Assembly: GCA_013400155.1 (NCBI GenBank)
Contig: VXBM01000237.1
Location: 761,908 to 825,907, forward strand
From: Helopsaltes ochotensis
Lineage: Eukaryota > Chordata > Aves > Passeriformes > Locustellidae
Reading direction: 5' to 3'
DNA: 64,000 nucleotides
The notes under the pieces were generated by a model. It was given only the letters and a program-made list of their open reading frames with translations. It was not told where the DNA came from and made no database searches. Below, piece by piece: positions 38,501-47,710 of the stretch. The position numbers were made by a program, and so were the translations under genes. Each line of letters opens with the position of its first letter. Within the stretch, counting starts at the first letter, position 1.

Positions 38501-40952
38501 AGTGGAAGTGCAGATAAAAACCTGCAATTTTGATTTATCAGCAATACTTTACAACAGGCAATTCAACTACATTGTTTCTGTGTAAAAACACCAGTTCTGC
38601 TTTTTATGGGCAGCAAAAGTAACACAACCAATGACAGCATTTAAATAATATTTGGGTTTGTTCTCATAGAATCACTATGGTTGGAAAAGACCTCTAAGAT
38701 CACCATTGAGTCCAATCATTAACCCAGCACCCAAACCCTTTCCCAAGTGCCACATCCACATGCCTTTTGAACACTTGCAGGGATGATGATTCCACCACTT
38801 TCCTGGGCAGCCCATTCCAGTGCCTGACCACCTTTTCAGTGAATTATTCCCAATATCCTCTCTAAACCTCCCCTTGTGCAACCTGAGGCACAATTCTCTC
38901 ATCCCATCACTTGCTACGTGGGAGAAGAAGCCAACTCCCTCAAGCTACACCCTCCTTTCAGGCAGCTGTAGAGACTGGTAGCTCCCCCCTGAATCTCCTT
39001 TTCCCCTGGGTGAGCTCCCTCAGCTGCTCCTCACGAAACCTGTGCTCCAGACTCTTCCCCAGCTCCACCGTCCTCTGGGCTCACTCCAGCACCTCAATGT
39101 CTTTCTTGTAGCAAATTCACATTCCCGCTTTTCTACATATGGAGTTCTCACACCTTGGCTTAAAACCTTCCCTTCCAGCTGCTTGTTTTGGAGGGCAAAA
39201 AGTGAGAGGGAATTAAGAACTGAGAGACAGAAGGTGGCTTTCCCAGATGCTTTTCAGTCTGGGTAAAAGACCCCAGGAAAAACCTACTACATCCAAAGCA
39301 CCAACAAATCAATCAGCACCACTGTGTTCAGAAGTGAGTGACAGGGCAACAGAAACCTCAACTGGATGATAACAGCCAAGACTCAGAAGAATTATGTTGG
39401 GCCAAACAGAAAAGTACAGAAGAAAAACTTAATTTGCCATTCAGCAAAACAGACTTCTCCTCACATCCACATTCCATCTAATGCATGCAGCACAGCCAAA
39501 TAAGGTAGAGACAAAGCCCACTTCCTCTGCTAACGTGGCCAACCTGCAGCTGAAAGGGATGTTACTTAAGTGGACAGATAAAAAATATTATGGATTGAGA
39601 ATTAGTAGAAAATATATTTTCATTATTCTATTTCTGTGTATCTGCTAAAAAATAAGAGCTAAAGCATGAACAGAGAAGTGTAAGACACAAAAAAGCTATT
39701 CAGAAATCACTATTCTGTCACACAGAAAGCTATTTTTCTTCTTCCTACAGGACACTGTATGACAACAGGCAAGCAAAAATGGAATAATCCCTGTTCTACT
39801 GAAATAATTTATGCTTTTCTTGGGATTTTTACTAAGGTATTTAGTTTTTAAAGTATTTAGTATTTATCTTTATCAAGTGTTTATCTTTTCTGAGTGATAC
39901 AAGCAATAAAAAATACAACACCACAGTAGTATAAAAACCCCTAAGGAGCAGTCCAAACACTGCTGAAGCTACATTTTAATTACTGCTCATTTATTAAATT
40001 AACGATGGTAGAAACTAAAACAATCTTCTTGCACCTTGCTGCTTGCTATCCACCCCTTGGATGCTTTACTGTCACTTTTGAATCTGTTCGCCCTGGAGCA
40101 GTAACAGGGCTACTGGCATTGTCACTGCTTCCAGCAGCCTCTCTCCTCACACCTTTCCCAGCAGATCTCTACGCAATCTGCAAACGTAAGGCCAATACTC
40201 TCCTGAGGATTTTTTTGGGGTTGCGCGCGTGTGAGAAAGAACCACCCAAAATACTAACATTGTATGAGGGCAAGTAAAGGCTTCATTACGTGATAATTCC
40301 TCACTCAAGCGGTTTTGGTTGCACAGCAACCTCAAAATACTTTGAGAATAAAACTACAAAGAGGTAAAGGAAAAAATAAATAAAAGTGTCTTTCTCCCTA
40401 ATATTTTTACTCAATTTTTAGTATCTTAACTATCATATTTTCCTGAAACAATAAACGTACTAATCATAATAAATGTCTCTGATTAGGACTGGAAAAAAAC
40501 CCCTCACACTTGAGAAAGTAAACTCCCGTCAGAACAAGATAATTTCAGACACTTAACAAGTGATGCGCCTCATTTAATCGCATTTTCTCCTTCAAAGTTT
40601 TGGCTACAAATACGCGTTACACTGTTGCTTTATTTTCACACCAACTAATTTACTATATTACAAGAAAGGCAGCACCACTACAAACTGTTTTAGCAAGAAG
40701 GCAGAAGCAGAGATCAGTCTCCGACGTGGAAAGCAAGAGGCGGCCACGGCCGCAGAGGCGGGAGGAGGCGCCCCCGCCTCCCGCACCGGGACACGTCTGA
40801 CGCCGCCCCCCCACCCTCACAGCCGCCCTTTCTCTCAGGAACTGCAGCCGCGCTCAGCCCCGAGCGCCGGACCCGGCTCTCACCGCCTGCAGCCCCAGGA
40901 GCCAGCAGAGCCAGCGCCGCCCCAGCGCCCCCAGCTCGGCCGCCGCCGCCAT
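17399..40952 (-). CDS. SELENOF: 15 kDa selenoprotein (Sep15), five coding exons
   Basis: The coding sequence is the join of 40952-40884, 37955-37788, 26912-26849, 19249-19200 and 17530-17399: 483 bases, 160 residues plus TAA. SELENOF is a thioredoxin-fold selenoprotein of the ER lumen that binds UDP-glucose:glycoprotein glucosyltransferase and is thought to act in quality control of disulfide-containing glycoproteins (established knowledge). Visible here are an N-terminal hydrophobic signal (about residues 1-28); a Cys-rich UGGT-binding part with Cys36, 47, 50, 65, 68 and 69; the redox motif Cys89-Gly90-Sec91; and a thioredoxin-like C-terminal part ending in Glu-Arg-Leu. Human SELENOF has about 165 residues, so the length fits. 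Stretches such as SSEACRELGFSSNLLC, FVRSDKPKLFRGLQIK and SILKWNTDSVEEFLSEKLER are near-identical to my memory of the human protein. All introns are GT/AG and every phase is consistent. Gene predictors that read TGA as stop will break this model at residue 91. Confidence 0.97.
17531..19199 (-). other. SELENOF: SELENOF intron 4 (1.7 kb)
   Basis: Donor GTAAGT, acceptor CTCCCCAG. Ordinary AT-rich intronic sequence with short poly-T/poly-A runs (for example near 18219-18228 and 18290-18300). Confidence 0.92.
19200..19249 (-). CDS. SELENOF: SELENOF coding exon 4
   Basis: A 50-base exon that completes Ala101 and encodes residues 102-117, FVRSDKPKLFRGLQIK, part of the thioredoxin-like domain. The acceptor is CTGTAG and the donor GTAAGT. 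The peptide is identical to the human segment as I remember it. It is too short to stand out as an ORF and was found by homology and phase. Confidence 0.96.
19250..26848 (-). other. SELENOF: SELENOF intron 3 (7.6 kb)
   Basis: Donor GTAAGT, acceptor CTGTAG. It contains an alternating purine-pyrimidine tract at 22494-22527. A somewhat GC-richer patch near 19620-19990 carries overlapping short open frames on both strands without recognisable similarity. Nothing else is supported. Confidence 0.9.
22494..22527. repeat. Alternating purine-pyrimidine tract
   Basis: Thirty-four bases of strict purine-pyrimidine alternation: two ACATGTGT units, then ACATGC followed by an AC run. This is a sequence type able to form Z-DNA. 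It lies in SELENOF intron 3. Confidence 0.9.
26849..26912 (-). CDS. SELENOF: SELENOF coding exon 3 (selenocysteine exon)
   Basis: This exon has 64 bases, encoding residues 80-100 plus the first base of codon 101: LYAGAVLEVCG, Sec, then KLGRFPQVQ. The acceptor is TTACAG and the donor GTAAGT. The in-frame TGA at 26879-26877 is read as selenocysteine 91, giving the family's Cys-Gly-Sec redox motif. Flanking residues on both sides continue the family match, which rules out a real stop. The exon is isolated between introns of about 10.9 kb and 7.6 kb. Confidence 0.96.
26877..26879 (-). other. SELENOF: Selenocysteine (UGA) recoding codon
   Basis: This is an in-frame TGA at residue 91 between Cys-Gly and Lys-Leu-Gly-Arg-Phe. 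Recoding is supported by the intact downstream reading frame over three exons and by the SECIS at 16790-16853. An annotation pipeline will tend to call it a premature stop or a pseudogene; it is neither. Confidence 0.96.
27737..27756. repeat. AT-rich inverted repeat
   Basis: The perfect 8-base arms ATATAGTA and TACTATAT are separated by TGTA. A small cruciform-type palindrome in SELENOF intron 2; chance occurrence in AT-rich DNA is possible. Confidence 0.75.
31259..31281. repeat. (AC)n microsatellite
   Basis: Eleven uninterrupted AC units plus one A, in SELENOF intron 2. Likely length-polymorphic. Confidence 0.97.
37788..37955 (-). CDS. SELENOF: SELENOF coding exon 2 (Cys-rich UGGT-binding domain)
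   Basis: This exon has 168 bases (56 codons, residues 24-79), phase 0 at both ends. It starts after the acceptor TTTCAG and ends with Glu-Thr-Arg-Lys before the donor GTGAGT. It carries all six cysteines of the N-terminal domain that in the known family mediates binding to UGGT: Cys36, Cys47, Cys50, Cys65, Cys68 and Cys69. Compared with my memory of human, Asp before Cys65 is Phe here and Gly before Cys68 is Glu. The exon's first six bases are GTAAGT, itself a perfect 5' splice-site sequence (see findings). Confidence 0.96.
37956..40883 (-). other. SELENOF: SELENOF intron 1 (2.9 kb)
   Basis: Donor GTGAGA, acceptor TTTCAG. It contains one 5'-truncated CR1 copy at 38664-39112 and otherwise AT-rich sequence. 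No other exon or RNA gene is seen. Confidence 0.9.
38664..39112 (-). mobile_element. CR1 LINE fragment, 5'-truncated
   Basis: The left end reads TCATAGAATCACTATGGTTGG followed by AAAAGACCTCTAAGATCA, the reverse complement of the avian CR1 3' terminus with its ATTCTATGATT-type tail. The match continues through the typical antisense landmarks CAGCCCATTCCAGTGCCTGA (near 38810-38829) and CTCCAGCACCTCAATGTCTT, and stops near 39112. About 450 bases of the 3' end are present, so it is a dead 5'-truncated copy. It lies in intron 1 of SELENOF, in the same orientation as the gene. Confidence 0.92.
40884..40952 (-). CDS. SELENOF: SELENOF coding exon 1 (signal peptide)
   Basis: The exon encodes residues 1-23, beginning MAAAAELG and ending in a hydrophobic run WLCWLLGLQA. 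The donor GTGAGA follows at 40883-40878. The start was chosen because the human protein also starts Met-Ala-Ala, the context is good (A at -3, G at +4), and joining to exon 2 gives Gln-Ala-Val-Ser, as in human. The frame stays open upstream to another ATG at 41048, which would add 32 Arg-rich residues. That codon has a poor context and would bury the signal peptide, so I do not use it. The N-terminal segment is a few residues shorter than in human. Confidence 0.93.
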
Positions 40953-41372
40953 CTTGGTGCCGGAGCGCCCCTGCCAGCGCCGCCGGGGGCCGCGGAAGGA
41001 CCTCGCCCATCGCGGGTGACCGACACAGCGCCTGATGCGGGAGAGCATAAACTTGCTCCAGTTCCCGGCACCACAAGCAGAAACTGCTAACCCAGAATAT
41101 CTTCTGGAATTCTAGAGCAAAGATCTTTTAGTCTGTGCAGAGCAGTCCTTCGCAGCCAGGCTGGAGGAGCTGCCGTTCCCCAAAGCTGTTCGGGCATTGC
41201 GGAAACAACCTCGAATAAAGCCCTTACCCCTTTCTTGGGAACCGCTGCCAACTGGCACATCGGCCCCCAGTCCGGTGACTGACACACGGTCTGACCAATA
41301 GTATTGCGCGTTTCCCACGGGCCGCGCTGCCTGTGCCCAACGAGATTGGGCGGATGGGCGGGACGTCAAGCA

Positions 41373-41892
41373 NNNNNNNNNNNNNNNNNNNNNNNNNNNN
41401 NNNNNNNNNNNNNNNNNNNNNNNNNNNNNNNNNNNNNNNNNNNNNNNNNNNNNNNNNNNNNNNNNNNNNNNNNNNNNNNNNNNNNNNNNNNNNNNNNNNN
41501 NNNNNNNNNNNNNNNNNNNNNNNNNNNNNNNNNNNNNNNNNNNNNNNNNNNNNNNNNNNNNNNNNNNNNNNNNNNNNNNNNNNNNNNNNNNNNNNNNNNN
41601 NNNNNNNNNNNNNNNNNNNNNNNNNNNNNNNNNNNNNNNNNNNNNNNNNNNNNNNNNNNNNNNNNNNNNNNNNNNNNNNNNNNNNNNNNNNNNNNNNNNN
41701 NNNNNNNNNNNNNNNNNNNNNNNNNNNNNNNNNNNNNNNNNNNNNNNNNNNNNNNNNNNNNNNNNNNNNNNNNNNNNNNNNNNNNNNNNNNNNNNNNNNN
41801 NNNNNNNNNNNNNNNNNNNNNNNNNNNNNNNNNNNNNNNNNNNNNNNNNNNNNNNNNNNNNNNNNNNNNNNNNNNNNNNNNNNNNNNNNNNN
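41373..41892. other. Assembly gap (520 N)
   Basis: A run of 520 undetermined bases in the middle of the GC-rich island. Sequencing dropout in GC-rich avian promoters is common. Any open frame drawn across it is an artefact. It probably conceals the HS2ST1 start site and first coding exon. The length may be an estimate. Confidence 1.
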
Positions 41893-44800
41893 GCTCCGTG
41901 CGCTGCCGTGCCCCGGCGCCGCGGGACCCGATGGGTGCGGGCCGGCCGCTCGGCAGAAGCGGCTGTCCGCGGCAGCCTTGGCCTCTGAGTTCGTTTGTTT
42001 GTTCTGCGAGATCAGGAGACCCGTGAGAGGTCAGTGCTGGGAAGACAATCATGTCTGTAGTGTCTGAGCGTGTTTTGTCAGAGGAGCCGCGGTGCTCACG
42101 GCCGTGGGCAGCACGGCCGGCCTGCCTGTGCCTCCTCGGGCACCTGGCGAGGGAGGACAGCAGCAGCCGTGGTGCCCAAACTGAGGCTGCTGGTGCTGCT
42201 GCTGCAGCGAATTACTATCTTCTTCACATCTGATTTCTAATTCAGACGTTTTACTAACGCTTGGCACTGTAATGGAAAGCACGGTGTAAAGAAAAGAAAG
42301 CTAAAGATACTGCTCTTAATGACAAATAGGTAATTGGTTTAACTCTCATTAACTCTCATAGAAATCTCTTTGTGTAAAATTTCTTCTACTTTCCCTGCCT
42401 TAAAAGGATATTTTTAGAGTAATATCTGCCTGGCGGGTAACATCTTACTACTCTGTCCGTTGTGCAAAAGGCTGCAGAACTTGTAAAGATTTTACATCGC
42501 TTAATTAAGGCTCTCCAGGATGTGAAAATACACCATTCTCAACGCAGTTTGTAGTGCCTAGGAGTTGTGAAATAGAGCACTGAGACTTCTGGTGTATACA
42601 AGATAAGGAACTGGTTTGCAAACTTTGGATTTGCTTTCTCCTATTATCTGAATAGATTATGAAAAAAGATATTTAGATTATGAACAAGAGTTAATAGTGT
42701 AAATTTAAATTTGTAGGAAGAAAAGTGCACATCGTGTTCATTCTGTTGTTAGAAGTGGATTTGAGTGACATGGGAGGTTTAACACAGAGTTTTTAACAGA
42801 GTCTACATAACTTAAATGTTGAGCTGTATCAATGCCATTGGGATTTTACTTCACAGCATTTCTTTTCCACTTCACTCTCTGAACTACATATTAGCGATTA
42901 GGACCCTGGAAATTGCAGTGGTTGACTGCTTGAGTTGAGGGAAGCCCTTAGTCTGCATACTTTTCAACTGAAAGTTCTGACCAATTATAATCGAAGCTTT
43001 TTTTTGCAGGGTCTCAGTAACTTTAAACAAACATTTTAAGAAGAAAATTAATGAAATTGGAAGATAAAGCGAGCAAATGTTGTCGTAGTGCGGAAGGTTC
43101 AGTGGTATTTTGTATACATCTGCTTTTAAGTGGCATAGCCATGGCTTCAGTGCTTCTGTTGCTGACAGTGTGTGTTACTTTAGGGAAATCTACCTCCTGG
43201 CATGAAAAGAATAACATGATGCATGTGAGAATAAAGAATTTTGCTGGTAAAACTTCTTCCTTCTTAATATAGACGCAATGGACATGTCTAACATATATTT
43301 CGAGAATTAAAATATTCATACTGCTTTGGGGCAAGAATCTAATTACTATCTTCTGGTGATTTTATTTCTTAAGGAGAAGGGAAAACTACTGCGAAATTTC
43401 TTAAAAGTAAGATGGAAAGATTTTCTTTGTGTGCAACTTACTGGTGGCTCTCCAAAACCCGTGGAAGGAAGGGGAAAAGGACTTTCTGCAGCATCTCTGA
43501 ACTCGGATTGCAGTTTTAAGTGTGAGAGTATGCTTTGTTAAAAACCTTTTAGCTGTCTGTCCCCCTTATCACATGTTTGGAATGTATTTTATGACTAGCA
43601 AATATTAAGATTTCATTACGGCTGTTTTTTTACCATCATGATTGGTTAGATTTCTACTGAGCTGCGTTATGGCAAATGGTTTTCTCCAGATAAATGTAAT
43701 TAATTTGCCTAATGCACTTGGGTACCAAAATTTCTCCCTGCCCCCTTAAAGAATGGTGTGGGTGTGTGTGAAGTGATACTATGATTAGAGGGGTAAGGAC
43801 AAAGTAGCTCTTTTGCTCTTTTAGTTGTGTTTCAGTGGGTGCTTTATGTCAGAAGTCTCCTTGCACAGCATTTGGGAACTGGGTTTTGAGCTATGCCATG
43901 CGTTTGCTTTGATACATCATATGATAAACTGTCATCTTGGGAAGTTCTTGTAAGACTTAGACATTGGCTAGGAAAACCAATTGACTTCAGATTTGATAGC
44001 AATATAATTGTGCAGTCTTATCAGCAGTTCTAAAAATGTTCTACTATGCTTTTGGACAGAAAAGGCTTTATCCAAATCCTTCACATATGAGCAGCTCCAA
44101 ATTCTGTAGGGAACAGCTGGGGGCCTTAATTTCAGTTTAATAACTTAAAATATCTTGCCTATAAGGTGAAATTGGAGCATATTTCTGGGTGAAAAAAGAA
44201 TGGGAACCTCTTTTTTTTTGTAAGACTTTATATGGGTAAACTTAGTCACCCTGGCAGATGTAGTTGAGGAGTATAGGACACTTAAGCAAATGGCCATCAC
44301 AAATGTTGCTGCTGCTTTTTGTGACAAAATTGCTAGGATTCTTTAAAAGGGTATTTGTAAACCTGTGGGCTTTTTCATAAGAAAAATAACTTCCTGATTA
44401 AAAAAAAAGTAAATCAAAATGATTTTAACTCCTTTGCAGCTCTTTACAGTTTGTAGTGGTGAGATCACAAGCAGAGTGCAAACCATTTGAATTTTTTTTT
44501 TTTTGTGAGATTTCTACCTACAACTATTAATCTTTCATATTATTTTCAGGTTCATGTGATAAATTAGCATGATCTCCAGACTAAGCTGTCCCAAATTTCC
44601 AGTGAGAACTTCGATGTTTTTATTTAAGCCTGGTGTAGGTATGTGCCCGTGAGCTCTAGCAATGCACAGCCCCAATAGAGAATATTGCATATAAAAGGCA
44701 AATGTTGAGGTTTCACTGTTGTTCCTGGAACAGAAGAACAGAAGTGATGTGGGACCGCCTCTTTTGGGTTTTGGAAGCCTACTGTGTGCAGCTCTGCCTT

Positions 44801-47540
44801 TGGTATAAATTGACCCAGTGTTTAACATGTTTAACATGTACCATGCCATATTCTACATTGCCATTTTGGTTATTTGTGGTGAGTTGGATCAAAAAATTCA
44901 ACTCGTCACAAATAGCTGGATGTAATCCATCCCTATCTTCTCTTCCCTCCCCAAGATTTTGTAATTTATTGGTGGGGAGAAGGAAGAGGGAAGTTCATAT
45001 GTGTTCTAGTTTTTCTGTTAAAATAACAGTGTTTTACAACACCAAGCATAAGAAGCACTTCAGGTTTGGCCAGGGAAGTGGGACAAGACAGTGAAGTCTG
45101 TAGGATTGATGAGAGAAGCTGAGGATAGGAGATAGAGAAGGATTGCTCTTTGGTGAGGAGAAAAGGAAATAATAATGGTACTTTCTAGCACTTCAGTGAA
45201 GTTTACGTATTGCATTTGGAAAAAGTCTTTGTCTAAGAAACACAGTATACTGTAACAGTGAAAGCAAGGGTTGAACCTTTTTCATGTTGAAAAACTTCTT
45301 AGCTGTACAATGGGAGTGTTTCTTCTGTTAAGTGATAAACAAAATAATGGCTCATGTCTGTTAATTCAACACCTTGAATTCAGCATATAGAAGTCAGTCA
45401 TTTTCCTTTTTGTTTAAAAATACTTAAATAATTTTATAGGCTAAGGCTCTTTTTGTTAGCCTAGGAAAGAAAATGTAATTGATGATTTATTGCAGATTTA
45501 AAAAAAAGAATTTAAGGTAATTTCCTAACGTATGTTACCTTTGCTGAGGTAGTATCTTTCTAAGTATTGTGTGCCTAATAAACCACTGTTCCCTAGAAGT
45601 TAAAGGATTTTACTTCCCTGTGATTGTCTTATGCTTTATGGACATATAAGATTTTCTGCTTTTTTGGGATGATGAACTGATGGGCATTTCATGTTTCCTT
45701 TATTTAGAAATAAAAAATCTCCTGTTGGTAGGCCTGCCTGTTGCATGTTATTGGAAAATCCCTCAGAAAACTTATTAAGTTGTCTGTTCTAATATAGCGT
45801 GCATGGTTCCTTAGCATATTGTTGTTTTTGTAATTGAGCATTTATAAAGAGGAGTTCATGTTTGTTGGCAGGTCTGGCCACACACAGCTATGCAAATAAT
45901 TCCCTAGATTTTTTCCTAAATATTGCCCTGTTACACAGCAGTTACCATTTGCTGCTGAGTAGCCCAAGGCATTCCTTCAGAAGGTGTTTTATTGTATAAT
46001 GGTTTTCCTGAAATAAGAATTGTAGTGCTGCTTCCTTAGTATATCTCCCTCCAGTGGAACTTCTTTCCACTTTGTCTTGCTGGTTTTATCATACTTTTTC
46101 ACTTGGTTCTCTCTTACCATTGCCTTTCACCGTGCCTCCGGTTATCCCAGATGGTTTCAGAATAAATTTTAAACTACTCCCATATTATGATTGTACTTCC
46201 CTTTGAAAACTGTGATATTGAGCAATTGTGTGAATTTATTTATGTTGTTGTTTGTGTTTTTATATTTCTTTATAACTTTTTGCGGAATAAATGTAGCAGC
46301 TGTTGGTGTTCTATTTTTTGTGAAATTGGTAATGTCTGAACTTTGACTAGTACAGAACTGTGGAGATTCCCAGCCACACACCAAAGAAGCTCACACTTGC
46401 TGATGTCTGTGATTTGATCTCAACCTAATTTTGCTGGTACCCCAACAGTTGGTTATAACAGTGGAAATAAGAGGCATAACTTTCTAAAATATCTTTCCCC
46501 TTCTGAAAGGCTGCATGTGAGAAACTACAATATTGTTGGACCTACTTTGCAGGCATTGTGCTTTCGGTGAAATAACTTGGAAAATTGGTGATGTGCTGAG
46601 AGCCGTGCCTTTGCTCCTAATAGCAGATGCTGTGCTGAAGAGATATCTGGTAGGGGGATATTTTTGTTAGAGATATTTGAGGGCAGTTCTGAGAGATTTA
46701 AGTGGACTTGAGAAATAGATAAAGCATCTCCAGTCCCTCCAGCCGTGAGCAGTGGATGAAGTAATCATCAGGTAAGGCACTCTATCTTTCTGCATTCTCC
46801 ACTGAAAAAGGCCAGATTTGGGCCAGTACACATCTGTCTATGTTATTAGTAAGGCACAAATTTAAGTTGAAGAGCTCATAGAACTACCATACCGTTCTCC
46901 ATGGAAATCCTGGAAAAGAGATGTGTTCACAGTCACCTCTTTAGGACAGAAAAGGCTTGTGGGACAGTCAAAGGAATATGAGTACCATGTTCTTCTTCAT
47001 TGTGAATTAATGCAGTATTAAAAATTGGTAATGATAGCTGTGAGGTAGGTTAGCTTAAATTCAAGGCTGACGACTTCAGGAGAAAGTGTTTGAAGGAGTT
47101 CTGCATCCTGTTCTTCCATATCATTGATTTTTTACTTAGGACGATAGATTGGGTTATTTCAATAATGAAATACCTGGCAGGTTTTTGTACTGTGCTTAAC
47201 ACTCTAAAAGGAAAAGTGTTAACAGTACTGGAAATCAGAAAAAACTACATTTGATGCCTTTATTTACTCTGTGCTAAAGCAACTAAAACAGCATTATGGC
47301 ATAAAGGCATGTCAGTGTCCACTTTGTTTTTCTTGTCTATTTTCTACTTCTGAGCATGGCAAAGGTAATTTTCACGTCTGCAATATACCTCTGAAATCCA
47401 GTGCTTGGAAGTTCCTATGTCTTTTTTTTTTTCCTTAGCTCTCAAGGGAGGATAGTATATACCTACTACCTGTCCAAAAGACCTTGTTAAACTATGTAAA
47501 CCTTGGATTTAATAAAACAGATGAAACCATTGCTTTATCA

Positions 47541-47710
47541 TGGTTGCCACGGGGAGTTGAGGATGCCCCATCCCTCAGAGTGTTTAAGGACAGGTTTGAT
47601 GCCTCTCTGAGCAACCTGCTCTAGTGAAAGGTGTCCCTGCCCATGGTGGGGATATTGGAACCTTACGATCTTCAAAGTCCCTTCCAAGCCAGGCCATTCT
47701 ATGGTTCTGT
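47541..47710 (+). mobile_element. CR1 LINE fragment, 3' end
   Basis: The sense CR1 tail includes GATGCCCCATCCCT, CAACCTGCTCTAGTG, GGTGTCCCTGCCCATGG and the end CCATTCTATGGTTCTGT. About 170 bases remain. Divergence from the avian consensus I remember is moderate, with small losses near the left end. Confidence 0.92.

Larger units (their letters stand above)
40700..42170. promoter_or_regulatory. CpG-island promoter region, probably bidirectional (SELENOF / HS2ST1)
   Basis: CpG-dense sequence lies on both sides of the assembly gap, in sharp contrast to the AT-rich flanks. On the left it covers SELENOF exon 1 (40884-40952). Promoter-type motifs near the gap include CCAAT at 41295-41299, inverted CCAAT (ATTGG) at 41345-41349, GC boxes at 41348-41353 and 41356-41362, and a CRE-like ACGTCA at 41363-41368. 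No TATA box is evident. In human, SELENOF and HS2ST1 are head to head here (established knowledge), so a shared promoter is likely. The transcription start sites cannot be fixed from sequence alone. Confidence 0.75.

Noticed and set aside
40714..41076. Alternative 120-codon minus-strand frame over SELENOF exon 1
   Set aside because: It is an out-of-frame reading of the CpG-rich first exon and promoter; long frames are common in GC-rich DNA with few stop codons.
41304..42067. Long open frames of about 230-245 codons across the gap
   Set aside because: Most of their length is undetermined bases; the frames exist only because N codons contain no stops.
43051..43272. Plus-strand frame with a signal-like hydrophobic stretch just right of the promoter
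   Set aside because: The hydrophobic run resembles a leader, but there is no continuation, no family match and a poor start context. It does not resemble the HS2ST1 membrane anchor.
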